This document shows, piece by piece, positions 25,401-34,501 of a stretch of 64,000 nt of DNA (positions within the stretch are counted from its first letter, which is position 1; each line of letters begins with the position of its first letter). The position numbers were made by a program, and so were the translations under genes. The stretch lies in NCBI GenBank assembly GCA_029202525.1, contig CP119325.1, positions 3,260,001 through 3,324,000 on the forward strand, read 5' to 3'. A model generated the notes under the pieces. It was not told the DNA's origin, did no database searches, and saw only the letters and a program-made list of their open reading frames with translations. Source of the DNA: Candidatus Pseudomonas phytovorans. Lineage in GTDB: Bacteria; Pseudomonadota; Gammaproteobacteria; Pseudomonadales; Pseudomonadaceae.

Positions 25401-27488
25401 ATGCTGACCGGTAGCTACTCCTCTTCGCTGGTGTTGATTTCGCTCTGCGTGGCCATCCTGGCGTCCTATACCGCCCTTGATCTTACTGGCCGTATCGCCA
25501 CAGCCAAGGGCCGGGCTGCTTACCTGTGGATGGGCGGCGGCGCGCTGGCCATGGGTATCGGCGTGTGGTCGATGCACTTCATCGGCATGCTCGCCTTCAG
25601 CTTGCCCATTGACCTGGGCTATGACTTGGCCCTTACCGCGCTCTCGCTGCTGATTGCCGTGCTTTCCTCGGGTTTTGCCTTGTGGCTGGTGAGCCAGCCG
25701 AGTTTGCCGGGGCTGCAGCTGGGGCTCGGCGCGCTGATCATGGGTGCCGGCATCGCCTGCATGCACTACACCGGCATGGCTGCTTTGCGCATGCTGCCGG
25801 GCATTGACTACGACCCAACGCTGTTCGGTGCCTCGCTGCTGATTGCCGTGGGCGCCTCGGCGGCGGCGTTGTGGATCGCCTTCCGCCTGCGCAAGCACAC
25901 CCCCTACGTGCGGCAAATCCGCGGACTGGCGGCAGTGGTGATGGGCTTTGCCATCGTCGGCATGCACTACACCGGCATGGCCGCAGCGAACTTCCCCGAA
26001 GGCAGCTTCTGCGGTGCGCTGGGTGGCGGGTTGCAGGGCGATGGCCTGGTCTACCTGGTATTGATCACCACGCTGGCGGTATTGGCGGTGGCCTTGCTGA
26101 CCTCGGTGCTGGATGCCCGCCTTGAAGCGCGCACAGCCGAACTGGCCCGTTCGCTGACCCTGGCCAACCAGGAACTGACCCAGCTCGCCCTGCACGACAC
26201 CCTCACCGATCTGCCCAACCGCACCCTGTTGGCCGACCGCATCGAGCAGGCTATCGCCAAGGTGGCGGAGCAGGGCGGTTGCTTCGCCTTGATGTTCATC
26301 GACCTGGACGGTTTCAAACCGGTCAACGATGCCTTTGGTCACCACATCGGCGACCTGCTGCTCAAGGCCGTGGCGGGGCGCCTGCGCGGCCACCTGCACA
26401 GCCAGGACACGCTGGCGCGTATTGGCGGTGACGAGTTTGTGCTGCTGGTGGAGTTGCAGGAACCGGAGGATGCCATGGACGTGGCGGTCAAACAGGTGAA
26501 TCTGGTGTCACGGCCATTCCGGGTGGCCGAGCACGACCTGCAACTGTCGGCGAGCCTGGGTATCGTCCTGTACCCGGGCAATGGCCAGGACCAGCACGAA
26601 CTGCTGCGCAATGCCGATGCCGCCATGTACCACGCCAAGAGCGCCGGCAAAAACGGCTACAGCTTCTTCGATGTGTCGATGAACAGCAATGCCCGCCAGC
26701 AACTGCAACTGTTGCAGGACTTGCGCCAGGCACTGGAACAACGCCAGTTCCGTTTGCACTACCAACCCAAGTTCGACGCCCAGGCCTGCCTGCCGATTGG
26801 TGCCGAGGCTTTGTTGCGTTGGGAGCATCCGCAGCACGGTCTTTTGCTGCCTGACCGCTTTATCGGCCTGGCGGAAAAAACCGGCTTGATCATCCCGATC
26901 GGTGAGTGGGTGCTGGACGAAGCCTGCCGGCAAATGCGCCATTGGCTGGATCAGGGGCACGAAGGCTGGCGCATGGCGGTGAACCTGTCGGCCATCCAGT
27001 TCTGCCATGCAGGGCTGGTCGAGAGTGTGGCCCGGGCCCTGCGGGAGAACGGGCTGCCGGCCAACTGCCTGACCCTGGAAATTACCGAAACCACCGCCAT
27101 GCATGATGCCGACGCCAGCCTGATGGTGCTGCAGCGCTTGTCCGACATGGGGGTGGACCTGTCCATCGATGACTTCGGTACCGGCTACTCCAGCCTGATG
27201 TACCTCAAGCGCCTGCCTGCCAACGAACTGAAGATCGACCGTGGCTTTGTGCGTGACCTGGAGCAGGACAGTGACGATGCCGCGATTGTCTCGGCAATCG
27301 TCGCATTGGGCCAGGCGCTGGGCCTGCGTATTGTTGCCGAAGGGGTGGAGACCGACAGGCAGCAGGACTTCCTGACCCGTCTGGGCTGTGATTCGCTGCA
27401 AGGTTATCTGCTGGGGCAGCCGGTACCGGCCGAACAGTTCATGGACAAGTTGCAGGCCTTGCGCCAGGAGAAGAGCGCCGTCAGCTAG
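25401..27488 (+). CDS. MHYT-GGDEF-EAL cyclic-di-GMP turnover protein
   Basis: This 695-residue inner-membrane protein has three MHYT units (MHFIGM at 59, MHYTGM at 121, MHYTGM at 188) within seven membrane helices, proposed to bind copper and sense O2, CO or NO. A GGDEF domain follows (intact RIGGDEF, 342-346), then an EAL domain (EALLRW at 469, DDFGTGYSSL, EGVET). Both active sites look complete, so it could make or degrade c-di-GMP. The usual product-inhibition RxxD is HSQD here, so feedback control is probably lost. It resembles P. aeruginosa MucR/NbdA. Its TAG stop overlaps the TAG stop of the convergent DUF1652 gene. Confidence 0.9.
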   Translation: MLTGSYSSSLVLISLCVAILASYTALDLTGRIATAKGRAAYLWMGGGALAMGIGVWSMHFIGMLAFSLPIDLGYDLALTALSLLIAVLSSGFALWLVSQPSLPGLQLGLGALIMGAGIACMHYTGMAALRMLPGIDYDPTLFGASLLIAVGASAAALWIAFRLRKHTPYVRQIRGLAAVVMGFAIVGMHYTGMAAANFPEGSFCGALGGGLQGDGLVYLVLITTLAVLAVALLTSVLDARLEARTAELARSLTLANQELTQLALHDTLTDLPNRTLLADRIEQAIAKVAEQGGCFALMFIDLDGFKPVNDAFGHHIGDLLLKAVAGRLRGHLHSQDTLARIGGDEFVLLVELQEPEDAMDVAVKQVNLVSRPFRVAEHDLQLSASLGIVLYPGNGQDQHELLRNADAAMYHAKSAGKNGYSFFDVSMNSNARQQLQLLQDLRQALEQRQFRLHYQPKFDAQACLPIGAEALLRWEHPQHGLLLPDRFIGLAEKTGLIIPIGEWVLDEACRQMRHWLDQGHEGWRMAVNLSAIQFCHAGLVESVARALRENGLPANCLTLEITETTAMHDADASLMVLQRLSDMGVDLSIDDFGTGYSSLMYLKRLPANELKIDRGFVRDLEQDSDDAAIVSAIVALGQALGLRIVAEGVETDRQQDFLTRLGCDSLQGYLLGQPVPAEQFMDKLQALRQEKSAVS

Positions 27489-27745
27489 ACAGCGTTACGC
27501 AGGGAAAAGGTGGGTATGAACGCGTCCATTTCCGCTTCGACGGCTTCGATGATGCGCTCCACATCGGCTGCTGCCATGATTGCTGCACACGGGATACCGG
27601 CGATGGCCATCAGGGTTTCGCCGGTGGCGCGGTCGAACAGCCGCGCGACCATGCTGCGAGGCGCATCCATGTTGGCTTCGAAACCCAATGGATGGAAGTG
27701 CCAGCGCATCACCTGGCAGGCGTTGGGGAACGTCATCTTGTTCAT
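27485..27745 (-). CDS. Small DUF1652-type protein
   Basis: This 86-residue acidic soluble protein starts MNKMTFPNACQVMRWHFHPLGF and has a MDAPRSMVARLFDRATGETLMAIAGIPC core, as I recall for the Pseudomonas family DUF1652. Function is unknown. The ATG at 27745 has a strong AAGGAGG; the longer frame has none. It converges on the MHYT-GGDEF-EAL gene, and the two stop codons share CTAG. Confidence 0.75.
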   Translation of the reverse strand: MNKMTFPNACQVMRWHFHPLGFEANMDAPRSMVARLFDRATGETLMAIAGIPCAAIMAAADVERIIEAVEAEMDAFIPTFSLRNAV

Positions 27746-28018
27746 GCCAGCCTCCTTGTCCGTGCCTGGACGTGGTGAACAGCCAGCCACACACCTGCGG
27801 CTGCCGGGAATGTAAACATAGCAGCTACCGCTGGTGTTTCTCGGCTGGAAGCAAGACAAATGTGCCAATCCATGATAACGGTCACATCCTGGTCATCATA
27901 CCCATGCGGCAGCTGCCTTCAGGCAAACGTTTACCTCGCACGATCGCCCCCGTTAGCTGCTTCAATCCGGTAGATTTCACGTGTCGTCGGCGAGGCACTT
28001 ATCGGACGAGCGGCGGGC

Positions 28019-28666
28019 TCATCCCAGCAGCCCGGCTGCGATGTTGATGGTGAATCCCAGGATCGCCGTATTGAACACAAAGCCCACCAGCGAGTGCGCC
28101 AGCACTACCCGCCGCAGTTGCCTGCCGGCGACGCCAATGTCAGAAGTTTGCACCGCCACGCTGATGGTGAACGAGAAGTAGTGGAAGTCCCAATAGTCCG
28201 GGTTGCGTTCGCCGTCGGCGAAGCGCAACGGTGGTTCATGATTCTGGCCGGTGTAGAACAGGCGGGCGTAATGCAGGCTGAAGATGCAGCCGATCAGCAG
28301 CCAGGAACCGGCCACGGTCAGGCCGGTGTAGAGGTAGTGCAGGGCCAGTGCCGTGCCCTGCAGGCCTTTGCTGGAAACCAGTTGCAGGGTGACCGCAGCA
28401 AGGCTGGCGATGGCGGCGATGCACACGGTAAGCAGGACGATGCCTGCGTTTTCGTCTTCGACGCGGGCGACCTTGCGGACTTTTTCCGGGCTGGCATTCC
28501 AGGTCAGGTACAGCACCAATAACAGGTACAGCCACACGCCAAGGTTCCAGCCGGCGAGGATATGCTGCACGGTGTCATCGGCGGGGATCAGCCAGGCGCC
28601 GACAAGGCCGACTGCGGCAGCGAAGCTCAGGCGAGGGTGGGTACGGGTCAGGCGGTGGAAAGCCAT
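28019..28666 (-). CDS. DUF1345 membrane protein
   Basis: This 215-residue protein has about five hydrophobic segments. It contains HYLYTGLTVAGSWLLIGCIFSLHYARLFY, then PDYWDFHYFSFTISVAVQTSDI and AHSLVGFVFNTAILGFTINI, the characteristic landmarks of DUF1345. Function is unknown. AGAGG precedes the ATG. It is divergent from pgm. Confidence 0.82.
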   Translation of the reverse strand: MAFHRLTRTHPRLSFAAAVGLVGAWLIPADDTVQHILAGWNLGVWLYLLLVLYLTWNASPEKVRKVARVEDENAGIVLLTVCIAAIASLAAVTLQLVSSKGLQGTALALHYLYTGLTVAGSWLLIGCIFSLHYARLFYTGQNHEPPLRFADGERNPDYWDFHYFSFTISVAVQTSDIGVAGRQLRRVVLAHSLVGFVFNTAILGFTINIAAGLLG

Positions 28667-28833
28667 GAGGCCTCTGTTTCGATGGGTATGGCCTCTACTC
28701 TAGACCTTCATACGCTGGATGAGCGGCATGCGCGGTGCTTGTTCTTTCTTTGTTGCCTCCCATCGCACGGCATTGCAACTCTCAGTACACTGCACGTTCC
28801 AACACCAACATCTGTTGAACTCGAGGTTTTTGC

Positions 28834-30471
28834 ATGACGCTCAGTCCTTTGGCAGGCAAGCCGGCTCCGGCCAGCGTGCTGGTCGATATTCCCCGACTGC
28901 TCACCGCCTACTACACCGGCCGCCCCGACGCTGCCGTGGCGGCCCAGCGGGTGGCTTTCGGCACCTCCGGTCACCGGGGCACGTCGCTTGAGTTGAGCTT
29001 CAACGAGTACCATGTGCTGGCCATCACCCAGGCCATCTGCCTGTACCGCCAGGAAAAGGGCATCGATGGCCCGCTGTTCATTGGTGCCGACACCCACGCG
29101 CTGTCGGCCCCGGCCACTGCCAGCGCCCTGGAAGTGCTGGCCGCCAACGGTGTGCAGGTCATGCTGTCCAAGGACGACGAGTACACGCCCACACCGGCTG
29201 TGTCCCACGCCATCCTCTGCTACAACCGTGGCCGCACGCAGGGCCTGGCTGACGGTGTGGTCATCACCCCGTCGCACAACCCGCCGCAGAGCGGTGGCTT
29301 CAAGTACAACCCACCCAACGGCGGCCCTGCCGACAGCGACGTGACCAAGTGGGTCGAGGCCAAGGCCAACGAGCTGCTGGCAGCGAACCTGGCGGGCGTC
29401 AAACGCATGGACCATGCCCAGGCCTTGCAGGCACCGACCACCCAGCGCCATGACTATGTGAGCAACTATGTGGCCGACCTGGAAAACGTCATCGACTTCG
29501 ACGTTATCCGCAGCGCCAAGCTGCGCCTGGGTGTCGACCCGCTGGGTGGGGCAGGGGTGCGTTACTGGTCGGCGATTGCCGAGCATTACAAGCTGGACCT
29601 GGAAGTGGTTAACACTGAGGTGGACCCGACCTTCCGCTTCATGACCGTCGACTGGGACGGCCAGATCCGCATGGACCCGTCATCGCCGTACGCCATGCAG
29701 GGCCTTATCGGCCTGCGCGAGCGCTTCGATGTGGCGTTCGCCTGCGACCCGGACCACGACCGCCACGGCATCGTCACCTCGGACGGCCTGCTGGCGCCGA
29801 ACAACTACCTGGCCGTGGCCATCGACTACCTGTACCGCCACCGCCCGCAATGGCGCAGCGACGCCGCCGTGGGCAAGACCGTGGTCTCCAGCGGCCTGAT
29901 CGATCGTGTCACCCAGCGCTTGGGCCGTGAGCTGTACGAAGTACCGGTGGGCTTCAAATTCTTCGCCCAAGGGCTGTTCGACGGCTCGCTTGGTTTTGGC
30001 GGCGAAGAAAGTGCCGGTGCGTCGTTCCTGCGCCGCGATGGCTCGGTCTGGGCCACCGACAAGGACGGGCTGATCCCGGCCTTGCTGGCCGCCGAGATGA
30101 CCGCCCGCACCGGGCGCAACCCGAGCCAGGCCTACGCCGACCTGACCGAAGCACTGGGCAAGCCGTTCGCCACCCGTGTCGAGGCCAAGGCCGATGTGCG
30201 GCAGAAGGCGTTGCTGAGCAAGCTGGCGCCGGAGCAGGTGAAGTCGACCGAACTGGCCGGTGAGCCGATCGTGCAGATCCTCAGCCACGCCCCGGGCAAT
30301 GGCCAGGCGATTGGCGGGTTGAAGGTGATGACCGCCAACGGTTGGTTCGCCGCACGCCCGTCGGGCACCGAAGACATCTACAAGATCTACGCCGAAAGCT
30401 TCATCGACGAGGCGCACCTGCAGCGCCTGGTGCAGGAAGCGCAGGTGCTTGTGGATGCGGCGATTGCCTGA
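28834..30471 (+). CDS. pgm: Phosphoglucomutase (alpha-D-glucose phosphate specific)
   Basis: This 545-residue phosphohexomutase interconverts glucose-1-phosphate and glucose-6-phosphate. It has FGTSGHRG near residue 42, the phosphoserine loop VITPSHNPP (Ser147), the metal loop CDPDHDRHG, the sugar loop GGEESAGASFLRRDG, and the phosphate-binding tail RPSGTEDIYKIYAES. Length and motifs fit the E. coli Pgm branch and not AlgC. CGAGG lies upstream of the ATG. It stands alone, followed by the sigma-factor promoter. Confidence 0.95.
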   Translation: MTLSPLAGKPAPASVLVDIPRLLTAYYTGRPDAAVAAQRVAFGTSGHRGTSLELSFNEYHVLAITQAICLYRQEKGIDGPLFIGADTHALSAPATASALEVLAANGVQVMLSKDDEYTPTPAVSHAILCYNRGRTQGLADGVVITPSHNPPQSGGFKYNPPNGGPADSDVTKWVEAKANELLAANLAGVKRMDHAQALQAPTTQRHDYVSNYVADLENVIDFDVIRSAKLRLGVDPLGGAGVRYWSAIAEHYKLDLEVVNTEVDPTFRFMTVDWDGQIRMDPSSPYAMQGLIGLRERFDVAFACDPDHDRHGIVTSDGLLAPNNYLAVAIDYLYRHRPQWRSDAAVGKTVVSSGLIDRVTQRLGRELYEVPVGFKFFAQGLFDGSLGFGGEESAGASFLRRDGSVWATDKDGLIPALLAAEMTARTGRNPSQAYADLTEALGKPFATRVEAKADVRQKALLSKLAPEQVKSTELAGEPIVQILSHAPGNGQAIGGLKVMTANGWFAARPSGTEDIYKIYAESFIDEAHLQRLVQEAQVLVDAAIA

Positions 30472-30503
30472 CCGGTAACAAACCGCTTGGTGCTGCGGCG
30501 CAA

Positions 30504-30530
30504 CGTAAATTAGAATTAATCCTATTTACG
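30504..30530. promoter_or_regulatory. Predicted Fur-type operator before the ECF sigma gene
   Basis: An AT-rich interrupted palindrome has arms CGTAAAT and ATTTACG around a centre TAGAATTAATCC. It ends 19 bases before the start codon. AT-rich dyads of this kind in front of iron-starvation sigma factors are usually Fur boxes. The match to the 19-bp consensus is partial. Confidence 0.5.
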
Positions 30531-30549
30531 CTGCCGCAGGGCCATTCCC

Positions 30550-31062
30550 ATGATCGACGCCGCGCCGCCACCGGAGCCTAGCCTGCCAGCCCTGTACCGG
30601 GAGCATCGCGGCTGGCTCGAAACCTGGCTACGTCGGCGCCTGGGCAATGCCTGGGATGCCGCCGACCTCAGCCAGGACACTTTCCTGCGGGTACTGACCA
30701 GTGCCCAGCCATTGGCAGACATTCGCGAGCCACGTGCCTACCTGTTGACCGTAGGCAAGCGGCTGCTGAGTAATTTCCACCAGCGGCGCAGCCTGGAGCA
30801 GGCCTATCTTGATGCCCTGGTGCATCTGCCCGCGCAGCACGTGCCGTCGCCTGAGCAGCGCTGGGTATTGCTGGAAACCCTGCAAGCGCTGGACGAATTG
30901 CTGGACGGCCTGAAAGCGCCGGTGCGCAAGGCCTTTCTCTGGAGCCAGCTCGAAGGCCTGGGCTACGCCGAGATCGGCAAGCGCCTGGGCGTTTGTGAGC
31001 GATCTGTCAAACGCTACATGGCGCAGGCTTACGAACATTGCCTGCTGGCAGAGTTGCAATGA
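30550..31062 (+). CDS. FecI-type ECF sigma factor
   Basis: This 170-residue sigma-70 family protein has region 2 LSQDTFLRVL with EPRAYLLTVGKRLLSNFHQRR, and region 4 LEGLGYAEIGKRLGVCERSVKRYMAQAYEHC as a helix-turn-helix. The layout sigma - FecR - TonB receptor with an STN domain is the classic iron-starvation cell-surface signalling unit. The sigma factor directs transcription of the receptor gene once FecR signals that the siderophore has bound. Its stop overlaps the fecR-like start (ATGA). A Fur-type dyad lies just upstream. Confidence 0.9.
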   Translation: MIDAAPPPEPSLPALYREHRGWLETWLRRRLGNAWDAADLSQDTFLRVLTSAQPLADIREPRAYLLTVGKRLLSNFHQRRSLEQAYLDALVHLPAQHVPSPEQRWVLLETLQALDELLDGLKAPVRKAFLWSQLEGLGYAEIGKRLGVCERSVKRYMAQAYEHCLLAELQ

Positions 31063-32003
31063 CCACCCACTCCCCCGAAATCCGCGAAGCGGTGCGTGCT
31101 GCCGCTCGCTGGCTGGCGTTGCTGGATGCTGGCGACGCCAGCGAGACCGACTTGCTGCGCCTGGCCCAGTGGCGGGCCAGCAGCAGCCTGCACGAAGACG
31201 CCTGGCAGAAGGCATCCTTGCTGCGCGAGCGTTTTGCCGGGTTGCCCGGGGCGTTGGCCATGGCCACTCTGGACCGCCCTGATACCGGCCGGCGGGTGTT
31301 TCTCAAACAGGCCCTGGGCGTGGCGGCACTGCTGCCGGCGGCCTGGTTGGTGAGGCGTGAATTACCGCTGGACGCCTGGACAGCCGACCTGCGCACGTCG
31401 GTAGGGGAGCGCCGGCAGGTATTGCTGAGCGATGGCACATTCGTGCAGTTGAACACCGACAGTGCGGTCGATATCGACCTTGCAGCACGCCGCCTGACAT
31501 TGCTGCGGGGTGAGGTGGCGGTCAAGGTGCCCGATAGCCTGAGCCTGACCTTGCAGGTGCCTTATGGCCAGGTGGCACTCAATGCCGGCGAAGTATGTGC
31601 GCGCCTGATCGAGCAGGCCTGCCGGGTGACGGTGGTCAGCGGCGCGGCCCGCTTGCAGCCGGTGCGCGGCGCGGCATTGATGCTGCAGGCGGGCCAGCAG
31701 GCCAGCCTGCAAGCTGATGGCGTTGGCCCTGTCACAGGTTTTGAGCAGTGGCCGCTGGGCTGGCGCGAGGGTGTGTTGCGGCTGGATGACCGCCCCTTGG
31801 GCGAACTGCTGCATGAGCTGCGCAGGTACCGCCCCGGCGTGCTGCGATGGGCGCCGGAACTGGAAAACCTGCGGGTTACCGGTACTTTCCGCCTCGACGA
31901 CAGCGACCGGCTGCTGGCCTTGCTCGCCGCCAGCCTGCCGCTGCAGGTGCAGACGCGCACGCGTTATTGGGTAAGTCTGACTGCGCGAGAAAATCGTGCA
32001 TGA
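31059..32003 (+). CDS. FecR-family anti-sigma/sigma regulator with Tat signal anchor
   Basis: This 314-residue protein has an N-terminal cytoplasmic DUF4880-type domain (REAVRAAARWLALLDAGDAS...AWQKAS). A membrane segment at about 80-97 follows, preceded by TGRRVFLK, a twin-arginine motif (Arg78-Arg79). The periplasmic FecR domain (LSDGTFVQLNTDSAVDIDL...LLRGEVAVKV) and a C-terminal STN-interacting part complete it. It should bind the sigma factor inside the cell and the receptor STN domain outside. It begins at ATG 31059, overlapping the sigma stop. E. coli FecR is known to need the Tat pathway. Confidence 0.9.
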   Translation: MTTHSPEIREAVRAAARWLALLDAGDASETDLLRLAQWRASSSLHEDAWQKASLLRERFAGLPGALAMATLDRPDTGRRVFLKQALGVAALLPAAWLVRRELPLDAWTADLRTSVGERRQVLLSDGTFVQLNTDSAVDIDLAARRLTLLRGEVAVKVPDSLSLTLQVPYGQVALNAGEVCARLIEQACRVTVVSGAARLQPVRGAALMLQAGQQASLQADGVGPVTGFEQWPLGWREGVLRLDDRPLGELLHELRRYRPGVLRWAPELENLRVTGTFRLDDSDRLLALLAASLPLQVQTRTRYWVSLTARENRA

Positions 32004-32016
32004 GGCTGTCCCCTTT
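31989..32016 (+). promoter_or_regulatory. Candidate FecI-type promoter before the TonB receptor gene
   Basis: GAAAAT (31989-31994), 16 bases, then CCCTTT (32011-32016) resembles the iron-starvation sigma pattern GGAAAT-N17-TCCTTT. It overlaps the end of the fecR-like gene. It is a pattern match only. Confidence 0.35.
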
Positions 32017-32062
32017 TTTTTACTCGCCGGTCATTACCGGTAGGAGAAAATAAAGGGGAGCC
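32004..32062 (+). promoter_or_regulatory. Long hairpin enclosing the receptor ribosome-binding site
   Basis: Starting on the first base after the fecR-like stop, GGCU pairs with AGCC, CCCCUUU with AAAGGGG, UUUU with AAAA, CUC with GAG and CCGGU with ACCGG, leaving a CAUU loop. The Shine-Dalgarno AAGGGGAG (32053-32060) of the receptor at 32070 lies inside the stem. This should mask translation of readthrough transcripts. Confidence 0.6.
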
Positions 32063-32069
32063 TTGTTCT

Positions 32070-34475
32070 ATGTCTGCAGTAAAGTCTTGTCGCCTGCGCC
32101 CATTGGTGCGTGCAGCGCGTCCGTTGTTCGCCATGAGCCTGTTGTTGTCGGCTCCGGCCTGGGCTGATGAACCGGCCAGGCGTGCCTATCAGGTAGCGCC
32201 GGCCAGCCTGGGCGCTGCGTTGACCCGTTTTGCCGACCAGGCCGGCGTCAGCCTCTCACTGGACCCGGCATTGGTGAAAGGCCGGCAAAGCAATGGCCTG
32301 TCTGGCACTTACAGTGTCGATGAAGGGTTCACCCAGCTGCTGCGCGGCAGTGGTTTGCAGTTGCTGCCAGTGGGCGAGGGGGCCTTCACGCTGGTGCCTG
32401 TAACCCAGGCGGGTAGCGCGCTGGAAATCGCCCCGACCAGCATCGTTGGTGGCCTGGCCGCAGGTAACGAAACCCAGCCGTATGCGGGTGGGCAGGTGGC
32501 ACGCCAGGGTGCACAGGGGCTGCTGGGGTCGCGCGATTTCATGGAAACCCCGTTCAGCATCACCAGCTACACCAGCGAGGCGGTGAAGAACCAGCAAGCG
32601 CGAACCTTGGGCGAACTCATCGCCAGCGACCCCTCGGTGCGTGCCACCAACCCGGCAGGTGGGCGTTTCGAACAGTTCACCATCCGCGGCTTCAGCCTGT
32701 TCAACAGTGACGTTGCGTACAACGGCCTGTACGGCATCCTGCCGACCTACTCGATCGACATGGAAATGGCCGACCGGGTCGATATCATCAAAGGCCCCAG
32801 CCAGTTGATCAATGGTATTTCGCCGCGTGGCAGCGTGGGCGGCGGGATCAACGTGCAGCCCAAGCGGGCCGGCGACAAGCCGATCACCGAGTTCACCGGC
32901 AGCTATGCGTCGGCTGGTCAGGCAGGCGGCGCGGTGGACGTTGGCCGGCGCTTTGGCGAAGGCCAGCAGTTTGGCGTGCGCTTCAACGGTGTGAAGCAGT
33001 CGGGCGATACCGAATGGGACCACCAGCGTGTCGACCGCGAAATGGCGGTGCTGGGCCTGGATTTTCGTGGCGAGCGCCTGCGGCTGTCGGCGGACCTGGG
33101 CCATACCGAACGTGATACCGATGCGCCCCAGGAGCGTGTGCTGGTGGGTGCCAACGCCAAGGTGCCGGATGCCAACGATGTACGTCGCAACTACGCCCAG
33201 GCCTGGAGCAAGGCGCGCACCAACGACACCTTCGGCGCGCTGCATGCCGAGTACGATATCAGCGAGTCACTGCTGGCTTATGGTGCGGTTGGCGCGCGCA
33301 AGAGCAACCATGACTTCCTGCGGCACAATGTCTCGATCACCAACGACGCTGGTGATTTTACCGTGCAGCCGCGCGACTTCACCCGGGATGAATCGGTGCG
33401 TACGGCCATGGCCGGCTTGCGCAACTGGTTCCATACCGGGCCGGTCAGCCATGAGCTGAACCTGGCCGCCAGCTACTTCTACATGGACTTCACCAACGGC
33501 GGTGCGCGCTATGCTTCGGCGCCGAGCAACCTGTACAACCCGGTAGCCACGCCGACGCCGGGCACGCCAACCCGTATCGACCCCGAGGTCTACACCGAAA
33601 ACCGCTTCTCCGGTGTGGCGCTGGCCGACACGCTCGGCTTTTTCGACGACCGCCTGCTGCTGACATTGGGCGCGCGCTGGCAGCGGGTGCAAGTGGATGA
33701 CTGGAGCGACGGGGTCAAGGGAGACACTGCCTACGACGAAGAAAAGGTCTCGCCTTCTGGCGGCGTGTTGCTCAAGGTCACCGACCAGCTATCGTTGTAC
33801 GCCAACTACATGGAGGGCCTGAGCCAGGGCAAGATCGCGCCGTCGACCTCGATCAACGAAGACCAGATCTTCCCGCCGTTCACCAGCCGTCAGGTCGAGG
33901 TGGGGGCAAAGTACGACTTCGGCCAGGTGGCCTTCACCGCCAGCGCCTTCCGCATTCGCCAGCCCGCGTACGAGACCAACACGACCTCGCGGGTGTTCGG
34001 CCCCAATGGCAAGCGGGATAACCGCGGTATCGAGCTGAGCGTGTTCGGTGAACCCGTGCAAGGGGTGCGAGTGCTGGGCGGGGTGATGTATATCGACAGC
34101 GAACTGACCGATACCGTCGGTGGCGCTTTTGATGGCAACCGTGCACCGGCCACGCCAGAGTACAACGTCAACCTTGGCGCCGAATGGGACGTGCCGGGGG
34201 GGAATGGCCTGACCCTGACGGCGCGGGGCATTCACTCCAGCTCGCAGTACCTGGACCAGAACAACAGCAAGCAGATCGATGGCTGGGAGCGCTATGACGT
34301 GGGGGCGCGTTATGCGTTCAAGGTGGATGCCACCGAGGTGACCTTGCGGGCCAGTGTCGAGAACGTGCTGGATGACCGCTACTGGAGCTCGGCGGGGGCT
34401 TCGGATGACAGTGAGCCGGGGTTGACCCTTTCCACGCCACGTACCTATCTGCTCTCGGCAACCGTGGGTTTCTAA
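32070..34475 (+). CDS. TonB-dependent siderophore receptor with STN signalling domain
   Basis: This 801-residue outer-membrane receptor has a signal peptide ending SAPAWA. An STN domain follows (about residues 37-110, YQVAPASLGAALTRFADQAGVSLS), then the plug (SFSLFNSDVAYNGLYG, VDIIKGPSQLINGISPRGSVGGGINVQPKRAG) and a 22-strand barrel ending in TVGF with terminal Phe. It belongs to the ferrichrome/coprogen (FhuE-like) receptor group and works with the upstream sigma/FecR pair to induce its own gene on ligand binding. The ligand is not identifiable. The plug closely resembles that of the receptor at 54490. Confidence 0.92.
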   Translation: MSAVKSCRLRPLVRAARPLFAMSLLLSAPAWADEPARRAYQVAPASLGAALTRFADQAGVSLSLDPALVKGRQSNGLSGTYSVDEGFTQLLRGSGLQLLPVGEGAFTLVPVTQAGSALEIAPTSIVGGLAAGNETQPYAGGQVARQGAQGLLGSRDFMETPFSITSYTSEAVKNQQARTLGELIASDPSVRATNPAGGRFEQFTIRGFSLFNSDVAYNGLYGILPTYSIDMEMADRVDIIKGPSQLINGISPRGSVGGGINVQPKRAGDKPITEFTGSYASAGQAGGAVDVGRRFGEGQQFGVRFNGVKQSGDTEWDHQRVDREMAVLGLDFRGERLRLSADLGHTERDTDAPQERVLVGANAKVPDANDVRRNYAQAWSKARTNDTFGALHAEYDISESLLAYGAVGARKSNHDFLRHNVSITNDAGDFTVQPRDFTRDESVRTAMAGLRNWFHTGPVSHELNLAASYFYMDFTNGGARYASAPSNLYNPVATPTPGTPTRIDPEVYTENRFSGVALADTLGFFDDRLLLTLGARWQRVQVDDWSDGVKGDTAYDEEKVSPSGGVLLKVTDQLSLYANYMEGLSQGKIAPSTSINEDQIFPPFTSRQVEVGAKYDFGQVAFTASAFRIRQPAYETNTTSRVFGPNGKRDNRGIELSVFGEPVQGVRVLGGVMYIDSELTDTVGGAFDGNRAPATPEYNVNLGAEWDVPGGNGLTLTARGIHSSSQYLDQNNSKQIDGWERYDVGARYAFKVDATEVTLRASVENVLDDRYWSSAGASDDSEPGLTLSTPRTYLLSATVGF

Positions 34476-34501
34476 GCCGTCCCGCAAGCCTTTTGCATAC
34501 T

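Noticed and set aside
27580..28047. 155-codon plus-strand frame between the MHYT protein and DUF1345 genes
   Set aside because: It is antisense to the DUF1652 gene and then runs over non-coding DNA, with Cys/Arg/Ser-rich composition and no start signal.
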